Shown here piece by piece: positions 1 through 8,696 of a stretch of 15,259 nucleotides of DNA. Numbering within the stretch: the first letter of the stretch is position 1; each line of letters starts with the position of its first letter. A program made the position numbers and the translations under genes. The notes under the pieces were generated by a model. The model was given only the letters and a program-made list of their open reading frames with translations, did no database searches and was not told where the DNA came from. This DNA is from JBAZDC01 sp041654595 (GTDB lineage: Bacteria; Pseudomonadota; Gammaproteobacteria; Burkholderiales; Burkholderiaceae_B): assembly GCA_964551305.1 (NCBI GenBank), contig CAZKBT010000069.1:1-15259 (forward strand), written 5' to 3'.

Positions 1-2475
1 CTGAGCCTGGGCGCCGGCCACGGGCGCGTGTCGGTGGTCAGCGGCCAGCATCTGACGTGGGAAGGGCTGGTCAGCGGCGCGGGCCGTCTGAGCAAGGAGG
101 ACGCCGGGACGCTGGTGCTCGATGGGCTGGCCAATACCTATAGCGGGGGCACGAGGGTGGCCGACGGGGTGCTGGTGATTCGCGGCGACGCCAGCCTGGG
201 CGATGCCTCGACGGTGACGGCCAAGACGGTGAGCTTCGAGGGCGGGCAGTTGTCATACCACGATGCCGGGGCGGCGGCCACGCAGACGCTGGACCGGCGC
301 CTGGTGTTGAACCAGTCGGCCACGCTGGACGTGGACCTGGGCGGCGATACGGACAAGACGCTGGTGCTGCGGGACGTGTCGGCCGGAGCGGGCGATCAGG
401 TGACGAGCGGCGCGGGCGCGTGGTCGATCACCGGCGTGGGCCGGGTGGTGCTCGATGGCCAGGCGCAGCATACGGGCGGCACGCACGTGGGCAACGCGGG
501 CGGGCTGCAGGTGGGCGCCGGGGGCACGCGCGGCTGGCTCACAGGCGACGTGCTCAACGACACGTGGCTGGGCTTTGCGCGCAGCGACGACCAGAGCGTC
601 GCGGGCCTGATCTCCGGCGCGGGCCAGCTCGAGCAGCTGGCGGGCAGCACCCTGGTGCTGGAGAACGACGCCAACAGCTACACGGGCGGCACGCGCATCT
701 CGGGCGGGGGCACGATCCAGGCGGACCAGGACGCGAACCTGGGCGCGGCGCTGGGCTCGCTCACGCTGAACGCGGGCACGCTGCGGGTGGGCAGCGACGC
801 CTTCACGGCCACGGCGCGCGCCATCGCGGTGGGCGCGGGCCACGGCGTGCTGGACTTGGCGGCCACGGACACGACCTTGACGGCCGGGGGCGTGGTCTCG
901 GGCGCGGGCGGGCTGGGCGCGGGCGACTTGACGGTGCAGGGCGCGGGCAAGCTGATCCTGACGGCGGACAACACGCTGGGGGGGCGCTTGATCGTCTCGA
1001 GCACGCGCGGCGCGCAGCTGGGCGCGGGCGGGGCCACGGGCGCGTGGGCCGGGGACGTGCGGGTCGACACGTCGCTGAGCTACCTGCACACGACGGACCA
1101 GAACGTCGCGGGCGTGATCTCCGGCCTTGGCGAGATTGAACAGCAGGGCGGCGCGGTCCTGACGCTCTCGGGGGTGAACACCTACGAAGGGGGCACGACG
1201 ATTCGCGGCGGGGGCGCGGTGCAGATCACGCAGGACGCGAACCTGGGCGCGGCCACGGGCGCGCTGGCGCTGGATGACGGCACGCTGCGGGTGATGGGCG
1301 CGGGCCTGGCCGCGACGGCGCGCGCGCTGAGCCTGGGCGCGGGCGGCGGGCGCCTGGAGGTGCAGCAAGGCGGGCACGCCGTGACGTGGCAGGCGCCGGT
1401 GAGCGGGGCGGGGACGCTGCGCAAGCAGGGCGCGGGCACGCTGGTGCTGGGCCAGGCCAACAGCTATGCGGGCGGCACGCAGGTGCTGGGCGGCACGCTG
1501 TCGGTGGCCGGGGATGCGTACCTGGGCGAGGCGCAGGGCGCGCTGGCGCTGGACGGCGGGGCGCTGCGGGTGACGGGCACGGCGTATACGGCCAGTTCGC
1601 GCGCGATCAGCGTGGGCGCCAATCACGGCGCGGTGGAGCTGGTGGAGGCCGGGGGCGTGCTCACGGCCGGGGGCGTGGTGTCCGGGTCGGGCGATCTGAC
1701 GCTGTCCGGGGCGGGCAAGCTGATCCTGACGGCGGCCAATACCCAGACGGGGCGCACGACGGTGGGCAACGCGGGCGGGCTGCAGCTGGGCGCGGGCGGG
1801 GCCACGGGCTCGCTGGCCGGGGACGTGCAGGTCGATACGTCCTTGACGTACCTGCACAACACGGATCAAAGCTACGCGGGGGCGATCTCGGGCTCGGGCC
1901 AGCTGGCGCAGCAGGGCAGCGGCGAGCTCACGCTGACGGGCGATGGCAGCGGCTTTACGGGCATGACGCAGGTGCAGGCGGGCACGCTTCGCCTGGGACA
2001 AACGCAGCTGGGCGGGGCGGCGTGGGTAGGCGCGGGCGCGACGCTGGCGGGCACGGGCACGCTCGGTTCGGGCGCGAGCGCGGTGCAGCTGGCGGCGGGA
2101 GCCAGGCTCACGCCCGGGGGGGTGGTCACGTTGGGCACGCTGACGGTGGCCGGCGACCTGGCGCTGGACGACGCCTCGAGCCTGGGCATCCGGCTGGGCA
2201 ATCCGGGGGCGGTGCCGGGGATGACGGGGGCCAATGACCGGATCCACGTGCAGGGGGATCTGCGCCTGGGCGGGGCGCTGCGGGTGTCGGCCGCGCCGCT
2301 GGGCCAGGGCACGCCGGGCAAGGGCTACTATCGGCTGCTGACCTACGACGGCGCGCTGGATCTGGGCGACTTCGAGCTGGTCGACCCCCCGGTGATTCCG
2401 GGGGCGACCAGCTTTCTGGTGCTGACCGACGAACCCAACTTCGTGGACCTGTACATCGCCAATGACGACGTGCAG
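1..2475 (+). repeat. Autotransporter passenger super-module 1 (incomplete at left)
   Basis: This is the first of three homologous large passenger modules. Landmarks are a YHDA...RRLVL segment near 256-309, sub-repeat anchors of the type DQxxAGxISGxG at 589, 1096 and 1864, and a cap segment from TPGG at 2110 through GYYRLLTYDGAL to FVDLYI just before 2476. Its start lies outside the window or close to its edge. Confidence 0.75.
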
Positions 2476-5400
2476 CACTGGAAGGGCGGCGATGGGAGCT
2501 GGACGGCGGCGGGCCTGGATTGGCTGAATGACAGCGGGGAGACCTTGGTCGCCTGGGCGGGCAAGACGGCGGTGTTTGCCGACGATGATGACGGCGGCGC
2601 GGGTGGCACGGTCACGATCGACGCGTCCATGTCGGCGCTGGATCTGCAGTTCGTACGACCGGGCTATCACCTGTCCGGCGCGGGCCAGCTGACGCTGGGC
2701 ACGGGCCTGGGCCCGGCCGAGATCCGGGTGCTGGCGGGCAACGTCGCCACGATCGACACGGTGCTGGCCGGCAGCGACGAGCTGCTGGTGACCGGCGGGG
2801 GCGTGCTGGTGCTGGGCGCGGACAACCTGAACAGCGGCGGGCTGCGCGTGACCGATGGCGTGGTGCGCATCGGCCGCGACGCGAACCTGGGCGGGGCGGG
2901 CACGGCCACGGCGCGCCAGGTGAGCCTGCTGGCCGGCGCCGCCGGGCTGCAGTACCACGACGCCTTGGCCGGCGCGAGCCAGGACCTGGGCCGCGACCTG
3001 GTGCTGACGGGCGCGGGCCTGCCGGCGGCCAGCGCGACGCTGGATCTGGACCTGGGCGGGGACGCCGACAAGGCCTTGCGCCTGACGGGCGCGGTGTCGG
3101 GCGCGGGCGGGCTGTCGGTGACGGGCACGGGTCGCCTGGTGCTCACGGGCAGCGCCGCGCACACGGGCGGCACGGTGATCGCCAACGCCGGGGGCGTGCA
3201 GGTGGGCGAGGGCGGCGCGGCGGGCGCGCTCTGGGGCGACGTGGAGGTGCTGACCCGGCTGGCGTACCAGCGCTCGGACGACGTGACGCACGGCGGGCTG
3301 ATCAGCGGCGCCGGGGTGGTGGAACAACGCGGCGCCGGGGTGCTGAGCCTGTCGCAGGCCAATACGTATACGGGCGGCACGCGCGTGTCCTCGGGCACGG
3401 TGGCGGTCTCGGCCGACGCGAACCTGGGCGGCGGCGCGGGCGGCGTGACCCTGGATGGCGGGACGCTGCGCATCGAGGGCGCGGGCTTCGGGAGCACGGG
3501 CCGGGCGCTGAGCGTAGGCGCGGCGCACGGCGCGCTGCAGGTCGCCTCGGCGGTGGACGTGACGCTGAGCGGCGCGCTCAGCGGGGCGGGCGCGTTGAGC
3601 GTGAGCGGGGCGGGCGGCGTGATCCTGACCGGCGCGAACGCGGGCTACACGGGAACGCTGGGGGTGGACGCCGCTCGCGGGGTGCAGTTCGGCGCGGGCG
3701 GGCCCGGCGGCCTGCCGGGCGGGGACATCGGCGTGGGGCCGGGCGCGGTGGCGCGGTTCGACCTGAGCGGGGCGCAAACCTATGGCGGCACGATCAGCGG
3801 GGCCGGGCGCATCGCGCAACAGGGCGGGGGGGGCGTGCTGACGCTGTCCGGGGCGAATACCTATGCGGGCGGCACGACGATTTCCCACGGCGTCTTGGCG
3901 GTCTCGGCCGAGGCGAACCTGGGTGATCTGTCCGGCGCGGTGACGCTCGATGGCGGCACGCTGCGCATCCTGCCCGGCACGTTGAGCAGCAGCGCGCGCG
4001 GCTTGCACCTGGGCGCGAGCGGGGGCACGCTGGAGGTGAATGGGGCGAGCGCCTATACCGTCGATACGGTGATCACGGGCACGGGCGCCGCCGGCTTGAT
4101 CGTGAGCGGCATGCAGCGCGTGATCCTGGCGCAGGATAACACCTATGCGGGCCAGACGATCGTGGCCAGTACGGGCGGGCTGCAATTGGGCGCGGGCGGC
4201 GCGGGCGGCACGCTGGCCGGGACCATCATGCTGGCCGATGCGAGCCGCCAGGTGATCTTCGATCACGGTGGCGCGCACACGCATGGCGGTCTGATCGCGG
4301 GCGCGGGCCGGGTGCGCAAGGTGGGGGCGCACACGCTCACGCTGACGGGGGCGAACACGTACACGGGGGGCCTGTTCATCGAGCAGGGCGGTGTGACGGG
4401 CACGAGCGCGACGCTGGGCCAGGGCGAGATCGTCAACGACGGGGTGCTGACGCTGGCGCAAACGGTGGCGGGCGTCTTCGAGCATGCGATCACGGGCGCG
4501 GGCCAGTTCATCAAGAGCGGGGCGGGTACCCTGACCTTGAGCGGGGACGGCGGCGCGTACGCGGGCGCGAGCACGGTGCAGGCGGGCACGCTGCGAGTGG
4601 GCGACGCGAGCGGACAGGGGTCCTTGGGCGGGACGGTGACGGTCAACGGCGGGGCGACCTTGTCGGGTCGCGGCGTGGTGGGCGGCGCGGGCCTGACGAC
4701 CACGATCGGCGCGGGCGCCACGCTGGCCCCGGCCAACGGCGGGAACTCCTTGACGATCGCGGGCCATCTGCACCTGGATGAAGCGGCGACCACGCGCCTG
4801 GCCATCGGCCAGGCCGGGGCGGTGCAAAACTTGCCCGGCGTCAGCGAACATATCGTGGTGCAGGGCGATCTGCATCTGGCGGGCAATGTCATCCTGGAAG
4901 CCAGCCAGACGCCGGGCGATGGCGATCCGGCCCTGGGCTATTACCGCCTGTTCACGTATGGCGGCGCATTGACGCGCGATCACGTCAAGGTGACGCAGGC
5001 TCCTGTCATCTCTCCGGTGGGTAGCTATAACGTGATTACGGATATGGCGGGCTTCGTGGATCTGTATGTCTTGGACGATACCTTGTTGCATTGGCGCGGC
5101 GGCGACGGCGTGTGGAACAGCACGTCGTTCAACTGGTACGCGCCCGAAGGCCAGACGGCGATTCCTTGGCCCGGCACCACGGCGATCTTCGCGCACGACG
5201 CGTTCAGCACGTCCGGGGCCACGGTCGATGTGCAGGATGACGTGTCGGTGCGCGGCATCCAGTTCGCGCACGAGGGTTTCCGCTTGAATGGCGGCGGCCG
5301 CGTGCTGTTAAGCGGCGAGAACGGGGGCATGGCCGAGCTGCGCGTGCTGCCGCTGGTAACCGCGCACATCGATACCGACTTGGCCGGCGAGGCCGGCTTG

Positions 5401-8400
5401 CACAAGACGCACGCCGGCACGCTGGTGCTCTCGGGCATGAACACGTATACGGGCGGCACGGTGCTCAGCGGCGGGGTGCTGCAAGTGGCCTCCGACGAAA
5501 ACCTGGGCGGTCGCGCCACCGAGCAGGATCGTAGCCTGACGTTCGCCGGGGGCACGCTGCGCTATGCGCCCGGCGACGGGCAGGCAGGCGGCACGCTGGC
5601 GCGCCGCCTGGTGCTGGCCGGGCCGGGCACGCTGGATCTGGCGCTGGACGCGCCCAGCGGCGCGGATGCCGCGTTCCCCGCCCTGGTGGTGAGCGAGGGG
5701 ATCGTCGGCGCGGGCGATCTGACGATCACGGGCGCCGGGCGCCTGGTGCTGGCCGGCGACGGCGATCATGGCGGCGTGACGCGCATCCAGAATACGGGCG
5801 GCGTGCAAGTGGGCGATCACGGCACGCGCGGCACCTTGGGGGCCGAGACCATCAACGACACCGGCCTGGTCTTCGCGCGCGGCAATGACCTGGTTCATGC
5901 CGGCACGATTTCCGGCGCGGGTGTTGTGGCGCAGGAAGGCGCGGGCACCCTGACGCTGGCTGGCGCGAACAGCTACACGGGCGGCACGTTCGTGCGTGCG
6001 GGCACGCTGTCGGTGCTACGTGACGAGAACCTGGGCGCGGCCGGCGCGCCGGTTGTGCTTGACGGTGGCCGTTTGGCGATTGTGGGCACGGACTATTCCG
6101 AGCTGGAGCGCGCGCTCGAGGTGGGCGCCGCTGGCGGGGAATTGACGGTGCAGTCGCCGTCGGCGACGTGGACGGTACGCGAGGATGAGTTGGGCGTGGG
6201 CGTATTGAGGGGGGCGGGCGCGCTCAGGCTGAGCGGCGCCGGTGCCGTGGTGCTGGCTTCGGACAACGCCTACAGCGGCACGCTGACCGTGGCCAACGCG
6301 GGCGGGCTGACGCTGGGTGAGGGCGGGGCAAGCGGCTCGGTGCTCGGCGCGATTGTGCTGGAGCCGCAGACGGCCCTGCGCTTCGATCGGACGATGGACT
6401 GGACGCACGCGGGTGAGATTTCGGGCGCGGGCGGCGTCATCAAGCAGGGCGCGAACACGCTGAGCCTGAGCGGCGAGAACCGCTATGCGGGCGGCACGCG
6501 GATAGCGGGCGGCCTGGTGGCGGTCACGCGCGATGCGAACCTGGGCGCGGCCCAGGGCGGGGTGGCGCTCGACGGCGGGGGCCTGCGTATCGAAGGCGCG
6601 GAGATGGCCCGGTTGAGCCGGCCCGTCACGGTGGGCGAGGCGGGCGGCGTGCTGGACATTGCGCAGGCCGGGCACACGGTTACCGTCGATTCGGCGATCG
6701 CAGGCCCGGGCGGGTTGCGCGCGCAAGGCGCGGGCGCGCTGGTCATGGCCGGCGATCATACGTATGCCGGGCCGACGGTGGTGGCCAATGCCGGCGGGGT
6801 GACGCTGGGCGACGGCGGCACGCGAGGATCGCTGGCCGGCGACGTGCGGGTGGACACGCGCTTGAATTTTGATCGGTCGGATGAGCAGGAGTATGCCGGT
6901 GCGATCATGGGCGCTGGCCAAATGGTCAAGCTCAACGGCAACATCTTGACCTTGACGGGCGCGGGCGGCGGCTTCACGGGCATGACCCGGGTCGAAGCGG
7001 GCACGCTGCGCGTGGGCCGGTCGGGCGTCGGCTCGCTGGGCGGCGCGCTGGAGGTGGCCGGCGGGGCGACCCTGGGCGGCAGCGGCACGCTGGGTACAGC
7101 CGGCAGCCAGGTGACGATCCGTGCGGGCGGCGTCGTGGCGCCGGGCAATTCGGTGGGCACGCTGACGGTGGCGGGCGACCTGACGCTGGAGCCGGGCTCG
7201 TTCTACGACGTGGAAGCCGATGACCAGGGCCAGGCCGATCGCTTGAGCGTGGCGGGCGCGGCGAGCTTGTCCGGGACGGTGCGCATCGAGGCGCAGGGCG
7301 CGCAGTTCGCGGCGCGCACGCCGTACACGATCCTGAGCGCGGGCCGGCGCGTGGGCGTGTTCCAGGGCGCGACGGCCAACTACGAGTACCTGACGCCGGA
7401 GCTGGACTATCAAGGCGACGAGGTCATGCTGACCCTGGTGCGCAAGGACGCGCCCGGACCGAATCCGGAACGCCCCTTCGAAGATGCGGCCACGACGCCC
7501 AACGGCGTCGAGGTGGCCAAGGGAATAGAAAGCCTGTCGCGTGATCATCCCTTGTACCGCCACGTCGAAACGCTGCCCGAGGGCCGGGCGCAGACGGTGT
7601 TCGACGCCTTGTCGGGCGAGGCGCATGCCAGCGCGCAGAGCGCGTTGATCGGCATGACGGGCCAATTGGGCCGTCATGGCGCCAACCAGATGCGTAGCGG
7701 CTTGGGGAACGCGGGCCGGGATGGTAGGGATAGCGCGCGCTCCGAGACCGATGCCGGTCAAGGCAAGGACAAGGATGGCATCGGCAGCGCGCTTTCGCGT
7801 CGCGATCTGCACATGTGGGCGGAAATCATCGGCGGACAGCAGGATCTGCGAGGCTCCGACGTGGCGGCCGTGCGCCAGCGCATCAGCGGCGTGTTCGTCG
7901 GCGGCGATGCTCAAGTCAACCGTGATTGGCGTGTCGGCGCGGCCTTCGGTTACACCGACAGCCGCATCGATGCGAGCGGTCGAGGATCGCGCGCCGACGT
8001 CAAGAGTTACAGTGCCGGCATCACGGCAGGGCGGGCCTTTACGCTCAAGCGCGGTCAGTTGAATCTGATTACGGGCGTCTCGCACGCCTGGAACGATCTG
8101 TCCACGCGCCGCGATATCTCCGCCAGCGGCCTGAACCAATTGCTCAAGGCATCCTATAAGGGCCGGAGCACCCAGGTCTTCGGCGAGCTTGGCTGGGCGC
8201 TGCCGGCGGCCGGGAACCTGCGTCTCGAACCTTTCGTTGGCCTGTCTTGGCAGCAGGTCCGGACCGATGGCTACCAGGAAACAGGGGGCTTTGCGGCCTT
8301 GACGGGCGGCTCGAAGCGCCTGAGCACGACCAGCACCACCACGGGGTTGCGCATGGAAAAGCGCATCGATGCCGGCAAGCGTCAAGGGCGGATCAATGCC

Positions 8401-8637
8401 ATGCTGGGCTGGCGTCATACCTTCGGGAATACGCAGACCATGTCGCGCATGGCCTTCGAAGGCGGGCGCGAGTTCGCGGTGCAGGGCACGCCCATCGCGC
8501 GCGATGCGGCCTTGGTGGAGTTGGGCGGACAGATCAGCCTGAACAAGCGCAGCACGCTAAGCGTGACCTATAACGGACAACTTTCCAAGCATGCCGGGGA
8601 ACATGCGGGTCGTGTCAACTTGCGCGTGAAGTTCTAG
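1..8637 (+). CDS. Giant repeat-rich autotransporter (type Va), 5'-truncated by the window edge
   Basis: Frame 1 is open from base 1 to TAG at 8635-8637 (2,878 codons). The GTG at 28 is internal: the codons before it (LSLGAGHGR) match a repeat unit seen again further on (ALSLGAGGGR), so the true start and signal peptide lie upstream. The passenger (to about 7440) is a long Gly/Ala/Thr/Leu-rich series of PATR-type beta-strand repeats with motifs such as GAGTLTLSG, NTYTGGT and DANLG, as expected for a right-handed beta-helix exported to the cell surface. A helical linker (about 7510-7667, including SGEAHASAQSALIG) leads, through a charged Asp/Lys/Arg-rich stretch, to a C-terminal barrel (from MWAEI at 7813) ending NLRVKF; a terminal aromatic residue is the Bam recognition signature. 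I see no cysteine, which is usual for passengers that cross the periplasm unfolded. Function is unknown; adhesion or aggregation would be typical of the family, but no protease triad or named adhesin was recognised. Confidence 0.95.
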   Translation: MSLGAGHGRVSVVSGQHLTWEGLVSGAGRLSKEDAGTLVLDGLANTYSGGTRVADGVLVIRGDASLGDASTVTAKTVSFEGGQLSYHDAGAAATQTLDRRLVLNQSATLDVDLGGDTDKTLVLRDVSAGAGDQVTSGAGAWSITGVGRVVLDGQAQHTGGTHVGNAGGLQVGAGGTRGWLTGDVLNDTWLGFARSDDQSVAGLISGAGQLEQLAGSTLVLENDANSYTGGTRISGGGTIQADQDANLGAALGSLTLNAGTLRVGSDAFTATARAIAVGAGHGVLDLAATDTTLTAGGVVSGAGGLGAGDLTVQGAGKLILTADNTLGGRLIVSSTRGAQLGAGGATGAWAGDVRVDTSLSYLHTTDQNVAGVISGLGEIEQQGGAVLTLSGVNTYEGGTTIRGGGAVQITQDANLGAATGALALDDGTLRVMGAGLAATARALSLGAGGGRLEVQQGGHAVTWQAPVSGAGTLRKQGAGTLVLGQANSYAGGTQVLGGTLSVAGDAYLGEAQGALALDGGALRVTGTAYTASSRAISVGANHGAVELVEAGGVLTAGGVVSGSGDLTLSGAGKLILTAANTQTGRTTVGNAGGLQLGAGGATGSLAGDVQVDTSLTYLHNTDQSYAGAISGSGQLAQQGSGELTLTGDGSGFTGMTQVQAGTLRLGQTQLGGAAWVGAGATLAGTGTLGSGASAVQLAAGARLTPGGVVTLGTLTVAGDLALDDASSLGIRLGNPGAVPGMTGANDRIHVQGDLRLGGALRVSAAPLGQGTPGKGYYRLLTYDGALDLGDFELVDPPVIPGATSFLVLTDEPNFVDLYIANDDVQHWKGGDGSWTAAGLDWLNDSGETLVAWAGKTAVFADDDDGGAGGTVTIDASMSALDLQFVRPGYHLSGAGQLTLGTGLGPAEIRVLAGNVATIDTVLAGSDELLVTGGGVLVLGADNLNSGGLRVTDGVVRIGRDANLGGAGTATARQVSLLAGAAGLQYHDALAGASQDLGRDLVLTGAGLPAASATLDLDLGGDADKALRLTGAVSGAGGLSVTGTGRLVLTGSAAHTGGTVIANAGGVQVGEGGAAGALWGDVEVLTRLAYQRSDDVTHGGLISGAGVVEQRGAGVLSLSQANTYTGGTRVSSGTVAVSADANLGGGAGGVTLDGGTLRIEGAGFGSTGRALSVGAAHGALQVASAVDVTLSGALSGAGALSVSGAGGVILTGANAGYTGTLGVDAARGVQFGAGGPGGLPGGDIGVGPGAVARFDLSGAQTYGGTISGAGRIAQQGGGGVLTLSGANTYAGGTTISHGVLAVSAEANLGDLSGAVTLDGGTLRILPGTLSSSARGLHLGASGGTLEVNGASAYTVDTVITGTGAAGLIVSGMQRVILAQDNTYAGQTIVASTGGLQLGAGGAGGTLAGTIMLADASRQVIFDHGGAHTHGGLIAGAGRVRKVGAHTLTLTGANTYTGGLFIEQGGVTGTSATLGQGEIVNDGVLTLAQTVAGVFEHAITGAGQFIKSGAGTLTLSGDGGAYAGASTVQAGTLRVGDASGQGSLGGTVTVNGGATLSGRGVVGGAGLTTTIGAGATLAPANGGNSLTIAGHLHLDEAATTRLAIGQAGAVQNLPGVSEHIVVQGDLHLAGNVILEASQTPGDGDPALGYYRLFTYGGALTRDHVKVTQAPVISPVGSYNVITDMAGFVDLYVLDDTLLHWRGGDGVWNSTSFNWYAPEGQTAIPWPGTTAIFAHDAFSTSGATVDVQDDVSVRGIQFAHEGFRLNGGGRVLLSGENGGMAELRVLPLVTAHIDTDLAGEAGLHKTHAGTLVLSGMNTYTGGTVLSGGVLQVASDENLGGRATEQDRSLTFAGGTLRYAPGDGQAGGTLARRLVLAGPGTLDLALDAPSGADAAFPALVVSEGIVGAGDLTITGAGRLVLAGDGDHGGVTRIQNTGGVQVGDHGTRGTLGAETINDTGLVFARGNDLVHAGTISGAGVVAQEGAGTLTLAGANSYTGGTFVRAGTLSVLRDENLGAAGAPVVLDGGRLAIVGTDYSELERALEVGAAGGELTVQSPSATWTVREDELGVGVLRGAGALRLSGAGAVVLASDNAYSGTLTVANAGGLTLGEGGASGSVLGAIVLEPQTALRFDRTMDWTHAGEISGAGGVIKQGANTLSLSGENRYAGGTRIAGGLVAVTRDANLGAAQGGVALDGGGLRIEGAEMARLSRPVTVGEAGGVLDIAQAGHTVTVDSAIAGPGGLRAQGAGALVMAGDHTYAGPTVVANAGGVTLGDGGTRGSLAGDVRVDTRLNFDRSDEQEYAGAIMGAGQMVKLNGNILTLTGAGGGFTGMTRVEAGTLRVGRSGVGSLGGALEVAGGATLGGSGTLGTAGSQVTIRAGGVVAPGNSVGTLTVAGDLTLEPGSFYDVEADDQGQADRLSVAGAASLSGTVRIEAQGAQFAARTPYTILSAGRRVGVFQGATANYEYLTPELDYQGDEVMLTLVRKDAPGPNPERPFEDAATTPNGVEVAKGIESLSRDHPLYRHVETLPEGRAQTVFDALSGEAHASAQSALIGMTGQLGRHGANQMRSGLGNAGRDGRDSARSETDAGQGKDKDGIGSALSRRDLHMWAEIIGGQQDLRGSDVAAVRQRISGVFVGGDAQVNRDWRVGAAFGYTDSRIDASGRGSRADVKSYSAGITAGRAFTLKRGQLNLITGVSHAWNDLSTRRDISASGLNQLLKASYKGRSTQVFGELGWALPAAGNLRLEPFVGLSWQQVRTDGYQETGGFAALTGGSKRLSTTSTTTGLRMEKRIDAGKRQGRINAMLGWRHTFGNTQTMSRMAFEGGREFAVQGTPIARDAALVELGGQISLNKRSTLSVTYNGQLSKHAGEHAGRVNLRVKF
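946..1868 (+). repeat. 768-nt internal duplication inside passenger module 1
   Basis: Segments at about 946-1100 and 1714-1868 are 768 nt (256 codons) apart and closely similar at the DNA level: both read GAGKLILTA, LGAGGATG, GDVxVDTSLxYLH and TDQ. Identical 15-20 nt stretches occur at matching places (for example in the codons for AGKLILTA and for AGGATG). This is in addition to the weaker similarity shared by all passenger repeats, and suggests a more recent duplication or gene conversion. Confidence 0.65.
2476..5088 (+). repeat. Autotransporter passenger super-module 2 (871 codons)
   Basis: The module runs from HWKGGDGSW (His codon 2476) to just before HWRGGDGVW (His codon 5089), a spacing of 2,613 nt or exactly 871 codons. 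It opens with a Trp-rich segment (HW-GGDG-W ... W ... AVFA), then has the YHDA...RDLVL segment, three sub-repeats anchored at 3280, 3772 and 4273 (164 and 167 codons apart), and a cap with APANGG at 4726, GYYRLFTYGGAL and FVDLYV. Each landmark has a counterpart in module 1 at about the same spacing (2,616 nt between caps). Confidence 0.8.
3826..3833 (+). repeat. G8 homopolymer inside the autotransporter coding sequence
   Basis: Eight consecutive G encode part of QQGGGGVLTLSG in module 2. Shorter tracts occur at 978-984 (G7), 2116-2122 (G7) and 4365-4370 (G6). A one-base slip at any of them would shift the frame and remove the barrel. Homopolymer slippage is an established switch in Bordetella surface genes (pertactin and fimbriae); that it operates here is inference. 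Confidence 0.6.
5089..7440 (+). repeat. Autotransporter passenger super-module 3, next to the barrel linker
   Basis: The module opens with HWRGGDGVW at 5089. It has the LRYAP...RRLVL segment, three sub-repeats anchored at 5887, 6397 and 6883 (170 and 162 codons apart), and a terminal cap starting APGNSVG at 7138, then TPYTILSAG. This cap is about 804 codons after the module 2 cap. It lacks the trailing FVDLY/HW-GGDG domain and instead runs into YLTPELDYQGDEVMLTLV, the usual end of a passenger before the barrel linker. The right boundary is approximate. Confidence 0.75.
7813..8637 (+). other. Autotransporter C-terminal beta-barrel (translocator) domain
   Basis: About 274 residues from MWAEIIGGQQ to the terminal Phe, the usual size of a 12-stranded autotransporter barrel. 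Alternating hydrophobic/polar strands with aromatic girdles are visible (GVFVGGDAQV, WRVGAAFGYTDS, TQVFGELGWAL, LRLEPFVGLSWQQV, GRINAMLGWRHTF). DNA in this part is less repetitive than the passenger. The domain inserts in the outer membrane and carries the passenger through it. Confidence 0.9.
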
Positions 8638-8648
8638 CGCGCAGGCCG

Positions 8649-8685
8649 GCCGGAGGCGGCATTCGTATGAGGCGGCGCCTCCGGC
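8649..8685. terminator. Hairpin between convergent genes, possible bidirectional terminator
   Basis: GCCGGAGGCG (8649-8658) and CGCCTCCGGC (8676-8685) form a perfect 10-bp stem with a 17-nt loop. It sits 11 nt after the autotransporter stop and 11 nt after the convergent DUF892 stop. No T-run follows on either strand, so it is not a canonical intrinsic terminator; it may act with Rho or as a 3'-end stabiliser. Confidence 0.55.
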
Positions 8686-8696
8686 TTCATGAGCGG

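Noticed and set aside
420..2237. Plus-strand frames at 420-1139 and 1386-2237 overlapping the autotransporter
   Set aside because: Gly/Arg-rich out-of-frame readings of the repeats with no family similarity.
253..5271. A 1,672-codon open frame on the minus strand, antisense to the autotransporter
   Set aside because: It is a by-product of extreme GC content and the repeated Gly/Ala/Thr/Leu codons. The product is an Arg/Ala/His/Gln-rich string with no domain, and the sense frame is clearly the coding one.
1..7440. CRISPR array or tandem DNA repeat array
   Set aside because: The repeats are diverged, in-frame coding repeats of variable length, without identical direct repeats and unique spacers.
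6016..8418. An 800-codon minus-strand open frame
   Set aside because: Same cause: a shadow of the autotransporter 3' half. It crosses the well-supported barrel domain and has low-complexity composition.
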